DNA of 64,000 nt from CAYMUR01 sp964393615 (GCA_964393615.1 CAYMUR010000001.1:62001-126000), one strand, 5' to 3'. Shown: positions 45,815-55,361, counted from the first letter of the stretch. Notes: generated by a model not told the origin, from the sequence alone. Numbers and translations are program-made.

Positions 45815-46248
45815 AACTGCTGTTATATTGATTTTGGGAGCGATTGGCTCTTAATGCGGCGGGGCAAAATGTCCCGCCGCATTTTTTTTGTTACAGCTGC
45901 TCTGGGGCGAACATCGCCAGAACCTTCATCCATCCTTGCTAAATACCGTGTCATCGTCGTATCTGTGTACCAGACAAATCGGTGGATCATGGTACACAAG
46001 GCAAACCGTAGCGGCAAAATAGCTCGTAATGAAATTGCCAGCTCCCGATATTTCCGAATCGCTACACCACCCTTTTCACCATAACAGACAGCGAGTAACA
46101 CCCAGAGAGAACTACAGTTGTCGAACGCTTTTAAAAGTTTTACGATAGGTAGACTCGGCAAGTGACAACATCACCTCATCTGGTATAACTGTAACTGTCG
46201 CGAACCCGTCTCCCACCACCTCATCGTACGCATTTAATTTCTAGTTGG
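45815..46248. other. spacer between the secreted protein and diadenylate cyclase genes
   Basis: Holds the terminator at 45853-45889. The remaining ~350 bases contain only unsupported short open frames. Confidence 0.5.
45853..45889 (+). terminator. strong Rho-independent terminator
   Basis: AATGCGGCGGG (45853-45863) pairs perfectly with CCCGCCGCATT (45873-45883), an 11-bp GC-rich stem with a 9-base loop, followed by a run of T to 45889. It lies 38 bases after the stop of the upstream gene. The complementary strand has the A-rich mirror, so it may also act on the other strand. Confidence 0.9.
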
Positions 46249-47184
46249 ATGAAACCTGATAAACTTTCGACACAATTTGCCGGCATGTGCGACTTGGCGA
46301 TGAGTCTTTTGCGGACCGTCGACGCAGATGCTTTGATGGTGCTGGTAGAAAACCCCATTGACTGGGCACAGCTCGCCAGGAAAGCGAAAACGCAAAAAAT
46401 CTTGATCGCTGCGGACACCGAACAACAGGTTGCCGGAGCCTCCGAGGCGGGATTAATTTCGCTGGTACTCAACATGTCCAACCATCCCGTACAAGAAAAA
46501 CTCACCCAAGCACTTCTGGAAAGCGTGGCGGACGACACACTCCCTCCAGGAGCCGGTGTGGTGGCATTGTACAGCGGATTCGAGGCGGGCCAGATCGACT
46601 CGATCAGTTTCATTCACCTGGATGAACACTTGGGCCGTTTAACCGTTCGCGACTTGCGACAATTGGAAACGCGTGTGCCGCTTGACACGTTAAAACTCGT
46701 CGTGGATCTTTCGATCGAGATTGGACGAGAAGGTCGAGAAGGCAAATCGGTGGGCACAATGTTTGTGGTCGGCGATACCCGCAACGTTTTAAATTGTTCG
46801 CGTGACCTTGGTTTCAACCCTGTGAAGGGTTACAACCGTAAAGAACGTCACCTTCACGACGCACGCGTTCGAGAATCGATCAAAGAAGTGGCGCAACTCG
46901 ATGGCGCTCTTGTCGTTGCACCAGACGGAACCGTTATGGCTGCATGTCAATATATCGACGCTCCGGCCACAGAAATCAGCTTATCCAAAGGCCTGGGAGC
47001 TCGGCATTGGACGGCAGCAGCCATCAGCAAGGCAACCAACGCTGTGGCGGTTGTTGTGAGCGAGTCAACTGGCACAGTTCGCATCTTTCAAAATGGTGAG
47101 ACGATACTCCGCATCGAACCCTTACGCCGCGCTATGAAATGGAAAGAATTTGAGTTTGAACCACCCAACAGTATGGGTGACTAA
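46249..47184 (+). CDS. diadenylate cyclase (DAC/DisA_N domain protein)
   Basis: 311 aa. The C-terminal DAC domain has the two catalytic motifs: DGALVVAPDGTV (DGA) and GLGARHWTAAAISKATNAVA (RHxxA), followed by VVVSESTGTVRIFQNG. It should make c-di-AMP from two ATP. The N-terminal ~170 residues differ from DisA, CdaA and CdaS: no transmembrane helix and no HhH domain. They include IDSISFIHLDEHLGRLTVRD, so this belongs to a less studied DAC architecture. No Shine-Dalgarno is visible before the ATG. Confidence 0.85.
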   Translation: MKPDKLSTQFAGMCDLAMSLLRTVDADALMVLVENPIDWAQLARKAKTQKILIAADTEQQVAGASEAGLISLVLNMSNHPVQEKLTQALLESVADDTLPPGAGVVALYSGFEAGQIDSISFIHLDEHLGRLTVRDLRQLETRVPLDTLKLVVDLSIEIGREGREGKSVGTMFVVGDTRNVLNCSRDLGFNPVKGYNRKERHLHDARVRESIKEVAQLDGALVVAPDGTVMAACQYIDAPATEISLSKGLGARHWTAAAISKATNAVAVVVSESTGTVRIFQNGETILRIEPLRRAMKWKEFEFEPPNSMGD

Positions 47185-47185
47185 G

Positions 47186-47232
47186 TCCTTTCATAAAAAG
47201 GTCCTTCACAAAAAGGCCCTTTCACAAAAAAA
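47186..47232 (+). repeat. three imperfect 15-16 bp tandem units
   Basis: TCCTTTCATAAAAAGG (47186-47201), TCCTTCACAAAAAGG (47202-47216) and CCCTTTCACAAAAAAA (47217-47232). Each unit is itself nearly palindromic (CCTTT...AAAGG), so it can form small hairpins just after the cyclase stop. Confidence 0.7.
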
Positions 47233-47359
47233 CACGTCCATCGTCACTTGCCCTATCCACAGCGATGCATTGAAGAAACTGAGTGAAAACATCTGCAGCA
47301 ACTACCAGTCCATGCAACGGCCTTCTGCTGCCAAACAGACCAGGACTTACAAGGGCGCA

Positions 47360-47411
47360 GACGATGCACCCCTGACGATGCACCCCTGACGATGCACCCC
47401 TGACTATGCAC
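47360..47411 (+). repeat. 14-bp tandem repeat, 3 copies plus partial
   Basis: GACGATGCACCCCT occurs at 47360-47373, 47374-47387 and 47388-47401, then GACTATGCAC (47402-47411). The last partial copy contains the stop codon of the dioxygenase gene on the minus strand (CTA at 47404-47406); the full copies have CGA there. Confidence 0.9.
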
Positions 47412-48378
47412 ACAGTGGGTCCCCCTCTCTCCAGCGATTAAATGACACGTCACTGCCAACGGCAAGTCGCCTGCGCGTATCACGCCACAGACCTGCCCAG
47501 GTTTCTGCGTCGTGCAATTCGGTTTCCGGACGTGAACGACTGCGGGCTACGAAACCGGGAAACCAGCGACGACCCGTCGGCTGGCCCGTTGTTTGATAAC
47601 GCAAATCAAAACTCCAACGAATGCGGTCACTGATATTTGGCAACCCACTATGCTTGGTACAGCGGTGCATGAATAACACGTCTCCCGGTTGCATGGGTAA
47701 CACCAGCTGGCCATCGTCCATCAATCGCGAGGGAATGGACATCTGGTGCAAGGTCAATGCACTGCGACTGCGGCAATGTAATGACACACCTTGTCGATGG
47801 CTACCCGGAACAACGGCCATACAACCATTTTCTGTGGTTGCATCGGTGATAGGAAACCATACCGTCAGAATATCTGAAGCATCCGCGTCAGCAGTGATCA
47901 CTCCGGAATCCTGATGCCAGTCAATTCGACTCGTCAGACCCGAACGCACCTCGTTTGGCAACTTACTTTCCGGGAATTTGACCCGCGTATGTTGTACCGG
48001 GTTCGAATAGATTTCAGAACCAATAAACTGCTCAACAGCATCCAACAAACGGGGACTGCGCAACAAATCAAACACGGCCGGCCCATGGTGCATGGGAGTT
48101 TCTTCGGTAATACCTGCTTGGGGCAAAGAAATATCGAAATTTTGATCGTAGGGTTGTTTCGATTGCATGACCGAACGAATCAAACGCTCACCAAACGGAA
48201 GTTCCGCATCAACCGGTTCCAGTAATCCCTGGTCATGCCATTGGGAAATCAAGCTATCAAGGAGAACTTCGTATTCCTTGACTACAGGCTGTAGATCTTT
48301 TTCCCAATCCAGCAATCCACGAACGATTACAAAACCATTTTCTGTAAACTCGTCTAAGTCCAATTGTGGCTGCTTCAT
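47404..48378 (-). CDS. phytanoyl-CoA dioxygenase (PhyH) family protein
   Basis: 324 aa Fe(II)/2-oxoglutarate oxygenase. The metal triad is visible: WHQDSG (His and Asp) and the distal His in HRCTKHSGLPN, with the 2-oxoglutarate Arg in IRWSFDLRYQ. PhyH homologues hydroxylate many substrates, so no substrate can be named. Start: ATG 48378 beginning MKQPQLDLDEFTENGFVIV; the frame is open to 48420. It ends within a 14-bp repeat array. Confidence 0.9.
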   Translation of the reverse strand: MKQPQLDLDEFTENGFVIVRGLLDWEKDLQPVVKEYEVLLDSLISQWHDQGLLEPVDAELPFGERLIRSVMQSKQPYDQNFDISLPQAGITEETPMHHGPAVFDLLRSPRLLDAVEQFIGSEIYSNPVQHTRVKFPESKLPNEVRSGLTSRIDWHQDSGVITADADASDILTVWFPITDATTENGCMAVVPGSHRQGVSLHCRSRSALTLHQMSIPSRLMDDGQLVLPMQPGDVLFMHRCTKHSGLPNISDRIRWSFDLRYQTTGQPTGRRWFPGFVARSRSRPETELHDAETWAGLWRDTRRRLAVGSDVSFNRWREGDPLCA

Positions 48379-48586
48379 CTTTCTGTCCCTGCAGCGGGAA
48401 TTTTCCGGTGGAGATACCAAAACGAAAAGACTGCGACAATTTACGTATTATCCCGTATCACTACACACTAATCCAGGCCTATTTTATGATAGAATGTTTC
48501 CCTTAGTCTGGCCAACCGAAACAGGTATGGCCCACGAACCATCCGCTCATTTCGGATCAGCCACGCACCTCATGGACATCGGCCGC

Positions 48587-49879
48587 ATGAAATTGCAACC
48601 ATTTCGCTACCAAATCGTGATTGCCACAGCGGTTATCTTCTTGCCTCCAGGACAAGCCAACGCTGAAAATTGGAATGTCTGGCGCGGTCCGCGTGGTGAC
48701 GGAACGAGCAACGAAAAGAACGTGCCTCAACATTGGAACCATGAGGACAATCTGGCGTGGAAAACTGCCGTACCAGGAACTGGCCATGCATCCCCGATTA
48801 TTTGGAATGATAAACTTTTTCTCGTGACGTGTGATGAAAGCACACAAGAACGTATTCTGCTGTGTTTTGATCGAAAGTCCGGCAACATTGTCTGGCAACA
48901 AGTGGTGCTACGCGCGACACTGGAAACAAAACATGGACTCAATAGCTATGCTTCCAGCACTCCCGCGACCGACGGTAAACTTGTATTTGTGACGTTTCTC
49001 GAACCAGACGGACAGTTGGTTCCTGCACTCAATGTTTCAACGCAACGAATGGTTTCTAGTGGTAACATGGTAGTAGTGGCCTATGACCTCGAAGGTAAAC
49101 AGCAATGGCTCGCCCGTCCTGGAAAATTCGACAGCGTTCATGGATTTTGCAGTTGCCCAGTATTGTACAAAAATCTGTTAATCGTGAACGGCGATCATGA
49201 TGGAGATTCCTACATCGTCGCTTTGAACCGAAACACAGGCAGGACAGTTTGGGAAATTCCTCGCGAACACAAAACTCGCAGCTATGTCACCCCTATCATT
49301 CGAACGATTGAAGGGCGCACGCAGATGATGCTTTCAGGAAGCCTGTCCGTGACAAGTTACGATCCGGATACTGGAAAACTATTATGGTTCATCGACGGTC
49401 CCACCGAACAGTTTGTCGCGTCACCTGTTTTTTCACACCAGTTATTGTTATTGACGGCTGGCTATCCCGAACACCACATTCTGGCCATTGATCCCACAGG
49501 CGCTGGCAACGTTACAGAAAGTCACATCGTGTGGCGAACCACAAAGGGAGCTGGTTATGTTCCGTCACCAATTGCGGCAGGCGATTTTTTCCTGGTTGCC
49601 ACAGACGACGGTGTGATCAGCTGCTTCTTGACGGCCACTGGAGAACGGGCTTGGCGAAAACGAATTGGAACACACTACAGCGCATCTCCAGTTTCTGCAA
49701 ATGGCTTAGTCTATTTTTTGGCAGATGATGGTATTACGACCGTGATTCAACCGGACCACGAACTGAAAATTGTGGCCCAAAACCCCTTAAATGAATATTG
49801 CTATTCTTCACCAGCCATCAGCCAGGGACAGCTTGTGATCCGCGGTGAACAACATCTTTTTTGCATCGGTGTCCACTAG
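48587..49879 (+). CDS. secreted PQQ/beta-propeller repeat protein
   Basis: 430 aa from ATG 48587 (ATGs at 48572 and 48527 also fit). The signal peptide MKLQPFRYQIVIATAVIFLP ends before ANA-ENW. NWNVWRGPRGDGTSNEKNVP is the start typical of planctomycete outer-membrane-BamB-like PQQ proteins, and repeated blades follow (LCFDRKSGNIVWQQ, VALNRNTGRTVWEI, TSYDPDTGKLLWFI, CFLTATGERAWRKR). It probably binds or scaffolds extracytoplasmically. Enzymatic PQQ use is unproven because the W-motif repeats alone do not show it. Confidence 0.88.
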   Translation: MKLQPFRYQIVIATAVIFLPPGQANAENWNVWRGPRGDGTSNEKNVPQHWNHEDNLAWKTAVPGTGHASPIIWNDKLFLVTCDESTQERILLCFDRKSGNIVWQQVVLRATLETKHGLNSYASSTPATDGKLVFVTFLEPDGQLVPALNVSTQRMVSSGNMVVVAYDLEGKQQWLARPGKFDSVHGFCSCPVLYKNLLIVNGDHDGDSYIVALNRNTGRTVWEIPREHKTRSYVTPIIRTIEGRTQMMLSGSLSVTSYDPDTGKLLWFIDGPTEQFVASPVFSHQLLLLTAGYPEHHILAIDPTGAGNVTESHIVWRTTKGAGYVPSPIAAGDFFLVATDDGVISCFLTATGERAWRKRIGTHYSASPVSANGLVYFLADDGITTVIQPDHELKIVAQNPLNEYCYSSPAISQGQLVIRGEQHLFCIGVH

Positions 49880-50008
49880 CCTGTAACCGTGAATCAGATA
49901 GGATAAGCAGCAACAACATTGCATTCACTCTACAAACTCTCTCCAACAATACTTCGTAAAACCTCACCATTCAGTCATTACAATCACCTTCAATCCAAGG
50001 AATCTCAT

Positions 50009-50848
50009 ATGCACGCCAATCCCCTTCGTGAACTTCTACGAGAAGGAAAACCGTCCCTGGGAACACGAGTCATGAGCCCCTGGCCGTCAGTCATCGAGAT
50101 CGTCGGTTACTCGGGAATGTTCGACTACGTTGAATTTGTTGCCGAATACACAGCTTACGATCTGCACACTCTGGACAACCTGGGGCGGGCGTTTGAACTT
50201 TTTCCACATATGACGGGAATGATCAAAGTCGAGCAGGAACCGCGCACACACCTGACTGTCCGATCTCTTGGGTCTGGCATTCAAAATGTACTCTTTGCCG
50301 ATCCCCGCACGGTGGAGGATGTCCAGGAATGCGTCGCTGCCGTACGTGCTGAACGTCCTTCGTCTGGAGGCCGTCACGGTGTGGGCATGCGAAGAGACGT
50401 GGGAATTGTGCTGGAAGCCGGCACAGAAGCATTTGCCGACGCTCTGGATGATGCCGTGGTGGCCATCATGATTGAAAAGGCCTCCGCCGTCGAAAACCTC
50501 GAACAGATCTTGTCCGTCCCAGGCCTCGACATGGTCCAATTTGGACCTGCCGACTACGCCATGAGCCTGGGACTTACTGGACAATTCAAGCATCCTAAAG
50601 TGCTAGAAGCTGAAAAATACACCATCGAAACCGCACTCCGTATGGGAATCGCTCCACGAGTCGAAACCAATGGTCCCGAGAATTTTGAACCATATTTGGA
50701 AATGGGTGTACGCCATTTCAACGTCGGTATCGATATTCGCACGCTGTTTAGTTGGTACGGAGACACGGGATCCAAAATGCGCAAATCACTCGGTATGGAT
50801 CCCTTGCTGGAAGCTACCGAGAAAACACAACTGATGTACGGGCGATAG
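50009..50848 (+). CDS. HpcH/HpaI-family class II aldolase
   Basis: 279 aa. SLGTRVMSPWPSVIEIVGYS opens the barrel; EFVAEYTAYD, the region AFELFPHMTGMIKVEQEP and VQFGPADYAMSLG follow. GLDMVQFGPADYAMSLGL matches the G-(P/x)-x-D-L-S motif near the metal site. The family cleaves 2-keto-3-deoxy or 4-hydroxy-2-oxo acids to pyruvate and an aldehyde. Start: ATG 50009 has AAGGAA upstream; the earlier ATG at 49919 lacks a site. A transporter and an oxidoreductase stand nearby, but on different strands or units. Confidence 0.88.
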   Translation: MHANPLRELLREGKPSLGTRVMSPWPSVIEIVGYSGMFDYVEFVAEYTAYDLHTLDNLGRAFELFPHMTGMIKVEQEPRTHLTVRSLGSGIQNVLFADPRTVEDVQECVAAVRAERPSSGGRHGVGMRRDVGIVLEAGTEAFADALDDAVVAIMIEKASAVENLEQILSVPGLDMVQFGPADYAMSLGLTGQFKHPKVLEAEKYTIETALRMGIAPRVETNGPENFEPYLEMGVRHFNVGIDIRTLFSWYGDTGSKMRKSLGMDPLLEATEKTQLMYGR

Positions 50849-50972
50849 AGACAACATAGCGAGCTATTTCTATCTTTCCGTTAGCCCATTTCCTGTACCT
50901 GGGACGTGATCCACAAGGGGTTCGCATGCCCCTGGCCAAACCAGACACTGAAGAGCGTGTCTGGGCAAGGCC

Positions 50973-53228
50973 TCAGGCACCAATTTTGCCAAGCCAGATC
51001 GCCAAACCGACGATCGCAAAACAAATCAGGAAACACAACACAAAGCCTATCACATCAACATAAGTAGGACGTTGAATTTCCAAATTGGTTCCGGGAAATA
51101 GTTTTTTTCTCTCACACTGTTCTGGGTCTCTATACGCAGCATCCAGTTTCTTCTGGTCCTTCACTGGGTCGGCATCCACAGGTGTTTTCATTTTGACGTA
51201 ATAGCGGTCAAGTGCTTCCTGGCTATTGCGCCGTGTTACGAAACTGCAGCAAATCATCACCAGGAAAGGGGCAATGATTTTAACCGGCAGCTCCAGTGTC
51301 TTGAGCATGGCATCGGACATTGCTTTGAAGTCGATGCCCAGCAGTTGATAGAAGAGAAATTCGACGCGAAATTGTCCTTGGCCTTGAAGTAACACGGTGT
51401 CCGCATACCGGCGGTGCACTTTCGTTATTCCTTGGTCTTTGTCGCCACTTTCTGCCACAACGACCAATTTAACATTAGTGAGTTCCTTACCTGTATCGGG
51501 ATCTACCGGCTTGACGCCTCCAGTCCAGAAGACGGACTTGCCTCCACTGGTTGCGACCATCTCTATTTTCTCCGCCTGGCGGATGGATAATGGCTGCGGT
51601 CCAAGATCTGCTTTCGTCTTATTTGCATATCCCAGTTGCTTTAATTTTCCCTCGACCTCAGCGATTTTATCCGTTTCGTTCCGCTCGATGGCTGCAGTCC
51701 TCTCATCCATGAGATCCCGTGCAGCGGTCCACAACTTGATCTTGCCTTGACGCTGGGCAATGTCCGAAGGGGCAACAAGTCGTTGGCTGATGGTTGTCAC
51801 CTGATCATTCACGCCACTGAAGCGGGAATTCATACGCAATCCTGGAAAAACGGCCGGCATCAGAAAGGGGAGAATAAAAAAGACTAGTGCACAAAAAACA
51901 ACCGTACACCAAGCAGCGCCCGTTGTCGCTCTGCGCCAGTACATTCCGATCCAAAAGGTAGCCGCAAAGAGCATCGGAACTATCCAGGTCAACTGCAGCT
52001 GTTTGAAGACATCCATCATGGTTAAAGAGACGATGACGGCTCCGGCAACAATCACGGCCCCGGTAAGTCGGCCAATGTTGATGTAAGTTTTCTCGCTGGC
52101 ATTCGGGTTAAAATAGGCAGCGTAGAAATTACGAGCGACCAATCCGGAGCCGACAACCATGTAGGCATCGACACTACTCATCAGGGCAGCCAGCAGACAG
52201 GCTAACATCAGTCCGGTCAGCCCCGGACCCAGCAATTCACGTGAAGCAACGCCCCACGCTTTTTCAGGATCTTGCACGAGTTCCGGATGATCTGCAAACA
52301 AAGCCAGCGCAATCAAAGCGGTCAGTACCCAACCAAGTGTACAAAATCGCTTCAAAAAATTCCCCGTTACCAATCCCACCCGGGCACTGGTTTCATCCTT
52401 GGCTGAGCCACCGCCGGTGGCAATAAAATGCGGTTGGACAACAATACCAACCAAGTTGATCAACACGACTGCCAAGATGTAGTACAAAGGAAATTCACTC
52501 GAACTACCCGAGCCGAGAATAGTGAAGTGCTCCGCCGGCAACTGCTCATGCATGATGCGAAAGCCGTCCAGCATACCTTCTCCGCCAAAATGTGCATTGA
52601 GCTCTAGCAATCCAATCGGAATCAGGATCACTGACAACAGAATGATCCCGATTCCTTGAATTAAATCGGTGTAATAGGCAGCCTCTAGACCACCGGCTAG
52701 TCCATACACCAGCACCACCATTCCAATGAGCGGAACCAGTATGTATTCAAGTCCATATTCTGTCCCAGCAATCTCAACACTCTGCATGTTCATCAGCGGC
52801 GCAGCAACTTTGCCAATTGCAGAAAACATCATCGATCCGTAGATAATCATAAACACGATGGCAAACAGCGAGTACGCGGTACCAAGTGCTTTCGACTCGT
52901 AGCGCTCGACGAACCAATCGCCAAGCGTTAAATGTCGCATACGCCGGTACCAGACACCGGTAATCCAGTAGAAAGGCGTTACGAGCAACCAGTACATCAC
53001 GCTCCACATGCCACTCATCCCACCGATGTAAGTGCCACGGGCGGTGTTAACGGGATCTGCCGAACCCGTGCCGGCACCAAAGGCGGCAAAGGTCTGTAAC
53101 AGTTTTCCAAATCCGCGACCACCAAGAAAATAATCTTCCTGGTGTTTGATGCGTCGAGAACAATAAATACCTATAACGATCATGACGCCGAAATAGACAA
53201 CCAATACAATCAGATCTAAATAGTGCAT
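50973..53228 (-). CDS. sodium:solute symporter (SSS family) with large extra loop
   Basis: 751 aa, long for the family (~500-550 aa). The first ~460 residues carry about 11-12 transmembrane helices with the SSS hallmarks FGAGTGSADPVNTARGTYIG and LAGGLEAAYYTDLIQGIGII. A soluble insertion follows (about residues 485-635: NSRFSGVNDQVTTISQRLVA on) containing a helical stretch and then PDTGKELTNVKLVVV. A final helix pair ends at IVGLAIWLGKIG. Substrate unknown. ATG 53228 has GAGGTGA upstream, whereas GTG 53240 has no better site. Confidence 0.87.
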   Translation of the reverse strand: MHYLDLIVLVVYFGVMIVIGIYCSRRIKHQEDYFLGGRGFGKLLQTFAAFGAGTGSADPVNTARGTYIGGMSGMWSVMYWLLVTPFYWITGVWYRRMRHLTLGDWFVERYESKALGTAYSLFAIVFMIIYGSMMFSAIGKVAAPLMNMQSVEIAGTEYGLEYILVPLIGMVVLVYGLAGGLEAAYYTDLIQGIGIILLSVILIPIGLLELNAHFGGEGMLDGFRIMHEQLPAEHFTILGSGSSSEFPLYYILAVVLINLVGIVVQPHFIATGGGSAKDETSARVGLVTGNFLKRFCTLGWVLTALIALALFADHPELVQDPEKAWGVASRELLGPGLTGLMLACLLAALMSSVDAYMVVGSGLVARNFYAAYFNPNASEKTYINIGRLTGAVIVAGAVIVSLTMMDVFKQLQLTWIVPMLFAATFWIGMYWRRATTGAAWCTVVFCALVFFILPFLMPAVFPGLRMNSRFSGVNDQVTTISQRLVAPSDIAQRQGKIKLWTAARDLMDERTAAIERNETDKIAEVEGKLKQLGYANKTKADLGPQPLSIRQAEKIEMVATSGGKSVFWTGGVKPVDPDTGKELTNVKLVVVAESGDKDQGITKVHRRYADTVLLQGQGQFRVEFLFYQLLGIDFKAMSDAMLKTLELPVKIIAPFLVMICCSFVTRRNSQEALDRYYVKMKTPVDADPVKDQKKLDAAYRDPEQCERKKLFPGTNLEIQRPTYVDVIGFVLCFLICFAIVGLAIWLGKIGA

Positions 53229-53676
53229 TGTATCGTTCACCTCGCTTGATTAAGTTGTCACTTAAACTAATGAAAGACTGAGAATTGGACTAATCCTCGG
53301 AGCCCATAAAACAAGCAAACCATGCTGACCAGAGTTTTGCTTCCTGCATTTACAGCGGCCTATCCATTGTTATTTTTTGGAAAAATGGAAACGCTAATCC
53401 AGCGGACTGATTCCGTACTCGTCGGATGACACTCGATGGATGCTATCGACTCGATGGATGCTATCGATATGTCTCCAGGGGAAGATTCGTTTCCTGCCCA
53501 GCAGCGAAATCAACACGGGGCAAATCAGCCACATGGCGTTTGTTTTCTGAGTTATCAGCTAGTTATAGCTCGCTGTCCATGGGGCACATCCAGTTTTTCT
53601 GGTACGATAAGAGTCTCCGCAGTACAATGGGCTGGTCTTCGAAACGAAAATAAAACATTCTATCTTTTTAAAAGTC
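53229..53676. other. divergent spacer with 18-bp duplication
   Basis: Between the symporter and the Gfo/Idh gene. No gene is seen. It holds the exact tandem duplication at 53431-53466 and presumably the two divergent promoters. Confidence 0.45.
53431..53466 (+). repeat. 18-bp tandem duplication
   Basis: ACTCGATGGATGCTATCG is repeated exactly at 53431-53448 and 53449-53466, with CGAT core palindromes at the junctions. Confidence 0.9.
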
Positions 53677-54651
53677 ATGATCCAAATTTGCCTAGTAGGT
53701 TACGGTGCCATCGCCGAGTCACACGCCAAGGCGTTATCCACTATAGAAGACGTTCAACTCTCTTGGCTTGTCGGTAGGCGACAGGAGCCTACTGATAAAT
53801 TTTCCTCTCAATTTGGTTTTGCTCATCAGACAATCGAGTTGAACGAAGCATTATCTGATGATGGGGTCGATGCAGTCGTCATCACCAGTCCCAATGCGTT
53901 ACACGCCTCGCAAGCATTGGCAGCACTAGAAGCCGGTAAACATGTTCTGCTGGAGATCCCTATCGCGTTGAGCCTGGAAGATGCCGAGCAGGTGGCCCAA
54001 CGAGCAAGACAAGTCGAACGTAAACTGATGATCTGCCACTCAATGCGGTTCTTCCCCGCCTTTGCCCACCTCCGCCGACTGGCCCAGGCAGGACAGTTTC
54101 ACTTACACCAGTTTCAAGGGAATCTTTTTGTGAAACGCCGTACAAATATTACCGCCGCTGGAAATCCACGTTCCTGGATCGACAACGTCCTGTGGCATCA
54201 TGCGGCACACTTCATCGACCTGGCCATGTTTCTCGGAGATTGCTTTGAAGTCTCGCGTCTCTCTTACCATGTCGGTCCCGACTACCAACAACAAGGTACT
54301 ATGGACATGGCTTTCACGATGACCTTGACCAACGGTGTGGTTGCCACAGTGAGTCATTCTTATTTTGCAGCCGCTTTTCAACAGAACATCATAGCCATCG
54401 GCCATGAACAATCATACGCCTGGAGAAACAGTACTTTATTCGACTTCGAAAACCAAATCGTAGTACCACAGAGTAGTATCTGGGACATGCTGGATCAGGA
54501 TAAAGAATTCATCGCAGCCATTCGCGAAGACCGTGAACCAGCTGTAACCGCTGAAGATATTTTGCCCACCATGCAGGCCATTAGTAGGGCCCAGGCCATT
54601 GCTGACCGTGAAACGCCAAATCCACCAGAAAGAAAATGGCTGAGGTCATAA
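53677..54651 (+). CDS. Gfo/Idh/MocA-family oxidoreductase with altered EKP motif
   Basis: 324 aa NAD(P)-dependent oxidoreductase. The N-terminal Rossmann motif is LVGYGAIAESHAKAL and the strand VDAVVITSPNALHA follows. The family's catalytic EKP is replaced by LLEIPIALS (EIP), so the usual Lys is missing. The C-terminal domain has DNVLWHHAAHFIDLAMF, giving a His-x-x-x-His-like site that could take a metal or act in catalysis. Substrate is unknown; the altered motif may mean a different reaction. Confidence 0.85.
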   Translation: MIQICLVGYGAIAESHAKALSTIEDVQLSWLVGRRQEPTDKFSSQFGFAHQTIELNEALSDDGVDAVVITSPNALHASQALAALEAGKHVLLEIPIALSLEDAEQVAQRARQVERKLMICHSMRFFPAFAHLRRLAQAGQFHLHQFQGNLFVKRRTNITAAGNPRSWIDNVLWHHAAHFIDLAMFLGDCFEVSRLSYHVGPDYQQQGTMDMAFTMTLTNGVVATVSHSYFAAAFQQNIIAIGHEQSYAWRNSTLFDFENQIVVPQSSIWDMLDQDKEFIAAIREDREPAVTAEDILPTMQAISRAQAIADRETPNPPERKWLRS

Positions 54652-54900
54652 CGGACGCCCGTTTTCTCCTGGAAAATTTTTTGCCTGTGACAAACAAGCG
54701 CAACGCTTTGATTCAACCTCATGCCACGCATCCACTACAGGCTCGTGGGAAGTGTCGCCGATTGGCATCTTGTATCACCCACTTCGCCAGATGATGACTG
54801 ACCGAACTTTGTAACGATTCCGCGTACGATTCCGCCACCTGCTGGCAAACAGGATTGCCAGGCGTAAACGGTAAAAAATGGCAGGACACAGACCGCTCCA

Positions 54901-55305
54901 TCAACTGGCATCTTGACGTTCGACTTCCAGGTAGACAATACGAAGCTGATGAATCAGATTTTCCATCATGGCAGCTTCTTCGGTGGTCAGATTACCACGC
55001 GTTTTTTCATCCAGCATTGAAATTGTATCGATCACATACTTCGCAAACATCAAATTCACCGGTGGAGGTTCATCCGGTTTTTCCGGGTCAGGAATCTGTC
55101 CCAACGCCATGGTTGCTTGTGTGGCCAACGACATGACATGCGTGACAAACGATGCGGGAGGCAGTTCCTCTGCTGAAGGTTCCTGATTCTCAATATCGTC
55201 AGCCTGCGGATTCTCCTCCTGTTGACGCAATACTTCCTTTTCGGCCTCAACCTGTGACTTCCAGTCTTCATCGATAATTAATTTTTTTTCCTCTGGAGCA
55301 TTCAT
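54901..55305 (-). CDS. DUF1844 domain protein
   Basis: 134 aa. The first half is acidic and Glu/Gln-rich, and the second half, PPASFVTHVMSLATQATMAL then NLMFAKYVIDTISMLDEKTR, matches DUF1844, a small helical domain of unknown function found in planctomycetes and deltaproteobacteria. It lies 56 bases downstream of pyrG on the same strand and is probably cotranscribed with it. Confidence 0.88.
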   Translation of the reverse strand: MNAPEEKKLIIDEDWKSQVEAEKEVLRQQEENPQADDIENQEPSAEELPPASFVTHVMSLATQATMALGQIPDPEKPDEPPPVNLMFAKYVIDTISMLDEKTRGNLTTEEAAMMENLIHQLRIVYLEVERQDAS

Positions 55306-55361
55306 AACAATCTAAACCTGGAGAGTATCAAAGCGGGTAAGAATAGACAATTCATAGACAA

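Noticed and set aside
47360..47411. CRISPR-like array
   Set aside because: Units are 14 bp with no spacers and no cas genes; a simple tandem repeat. The same holds for the 57100, 20446 and 53431 arrays.
50913..50935. tRNA T-arm-like AGGGG TTCGCATG CCCCT
   Set aside because: Loop is 8 bases instead of 7 and no acceptor, D-arm or anticodon arm pairs with it; more likely a small hairpin between convergent genes.
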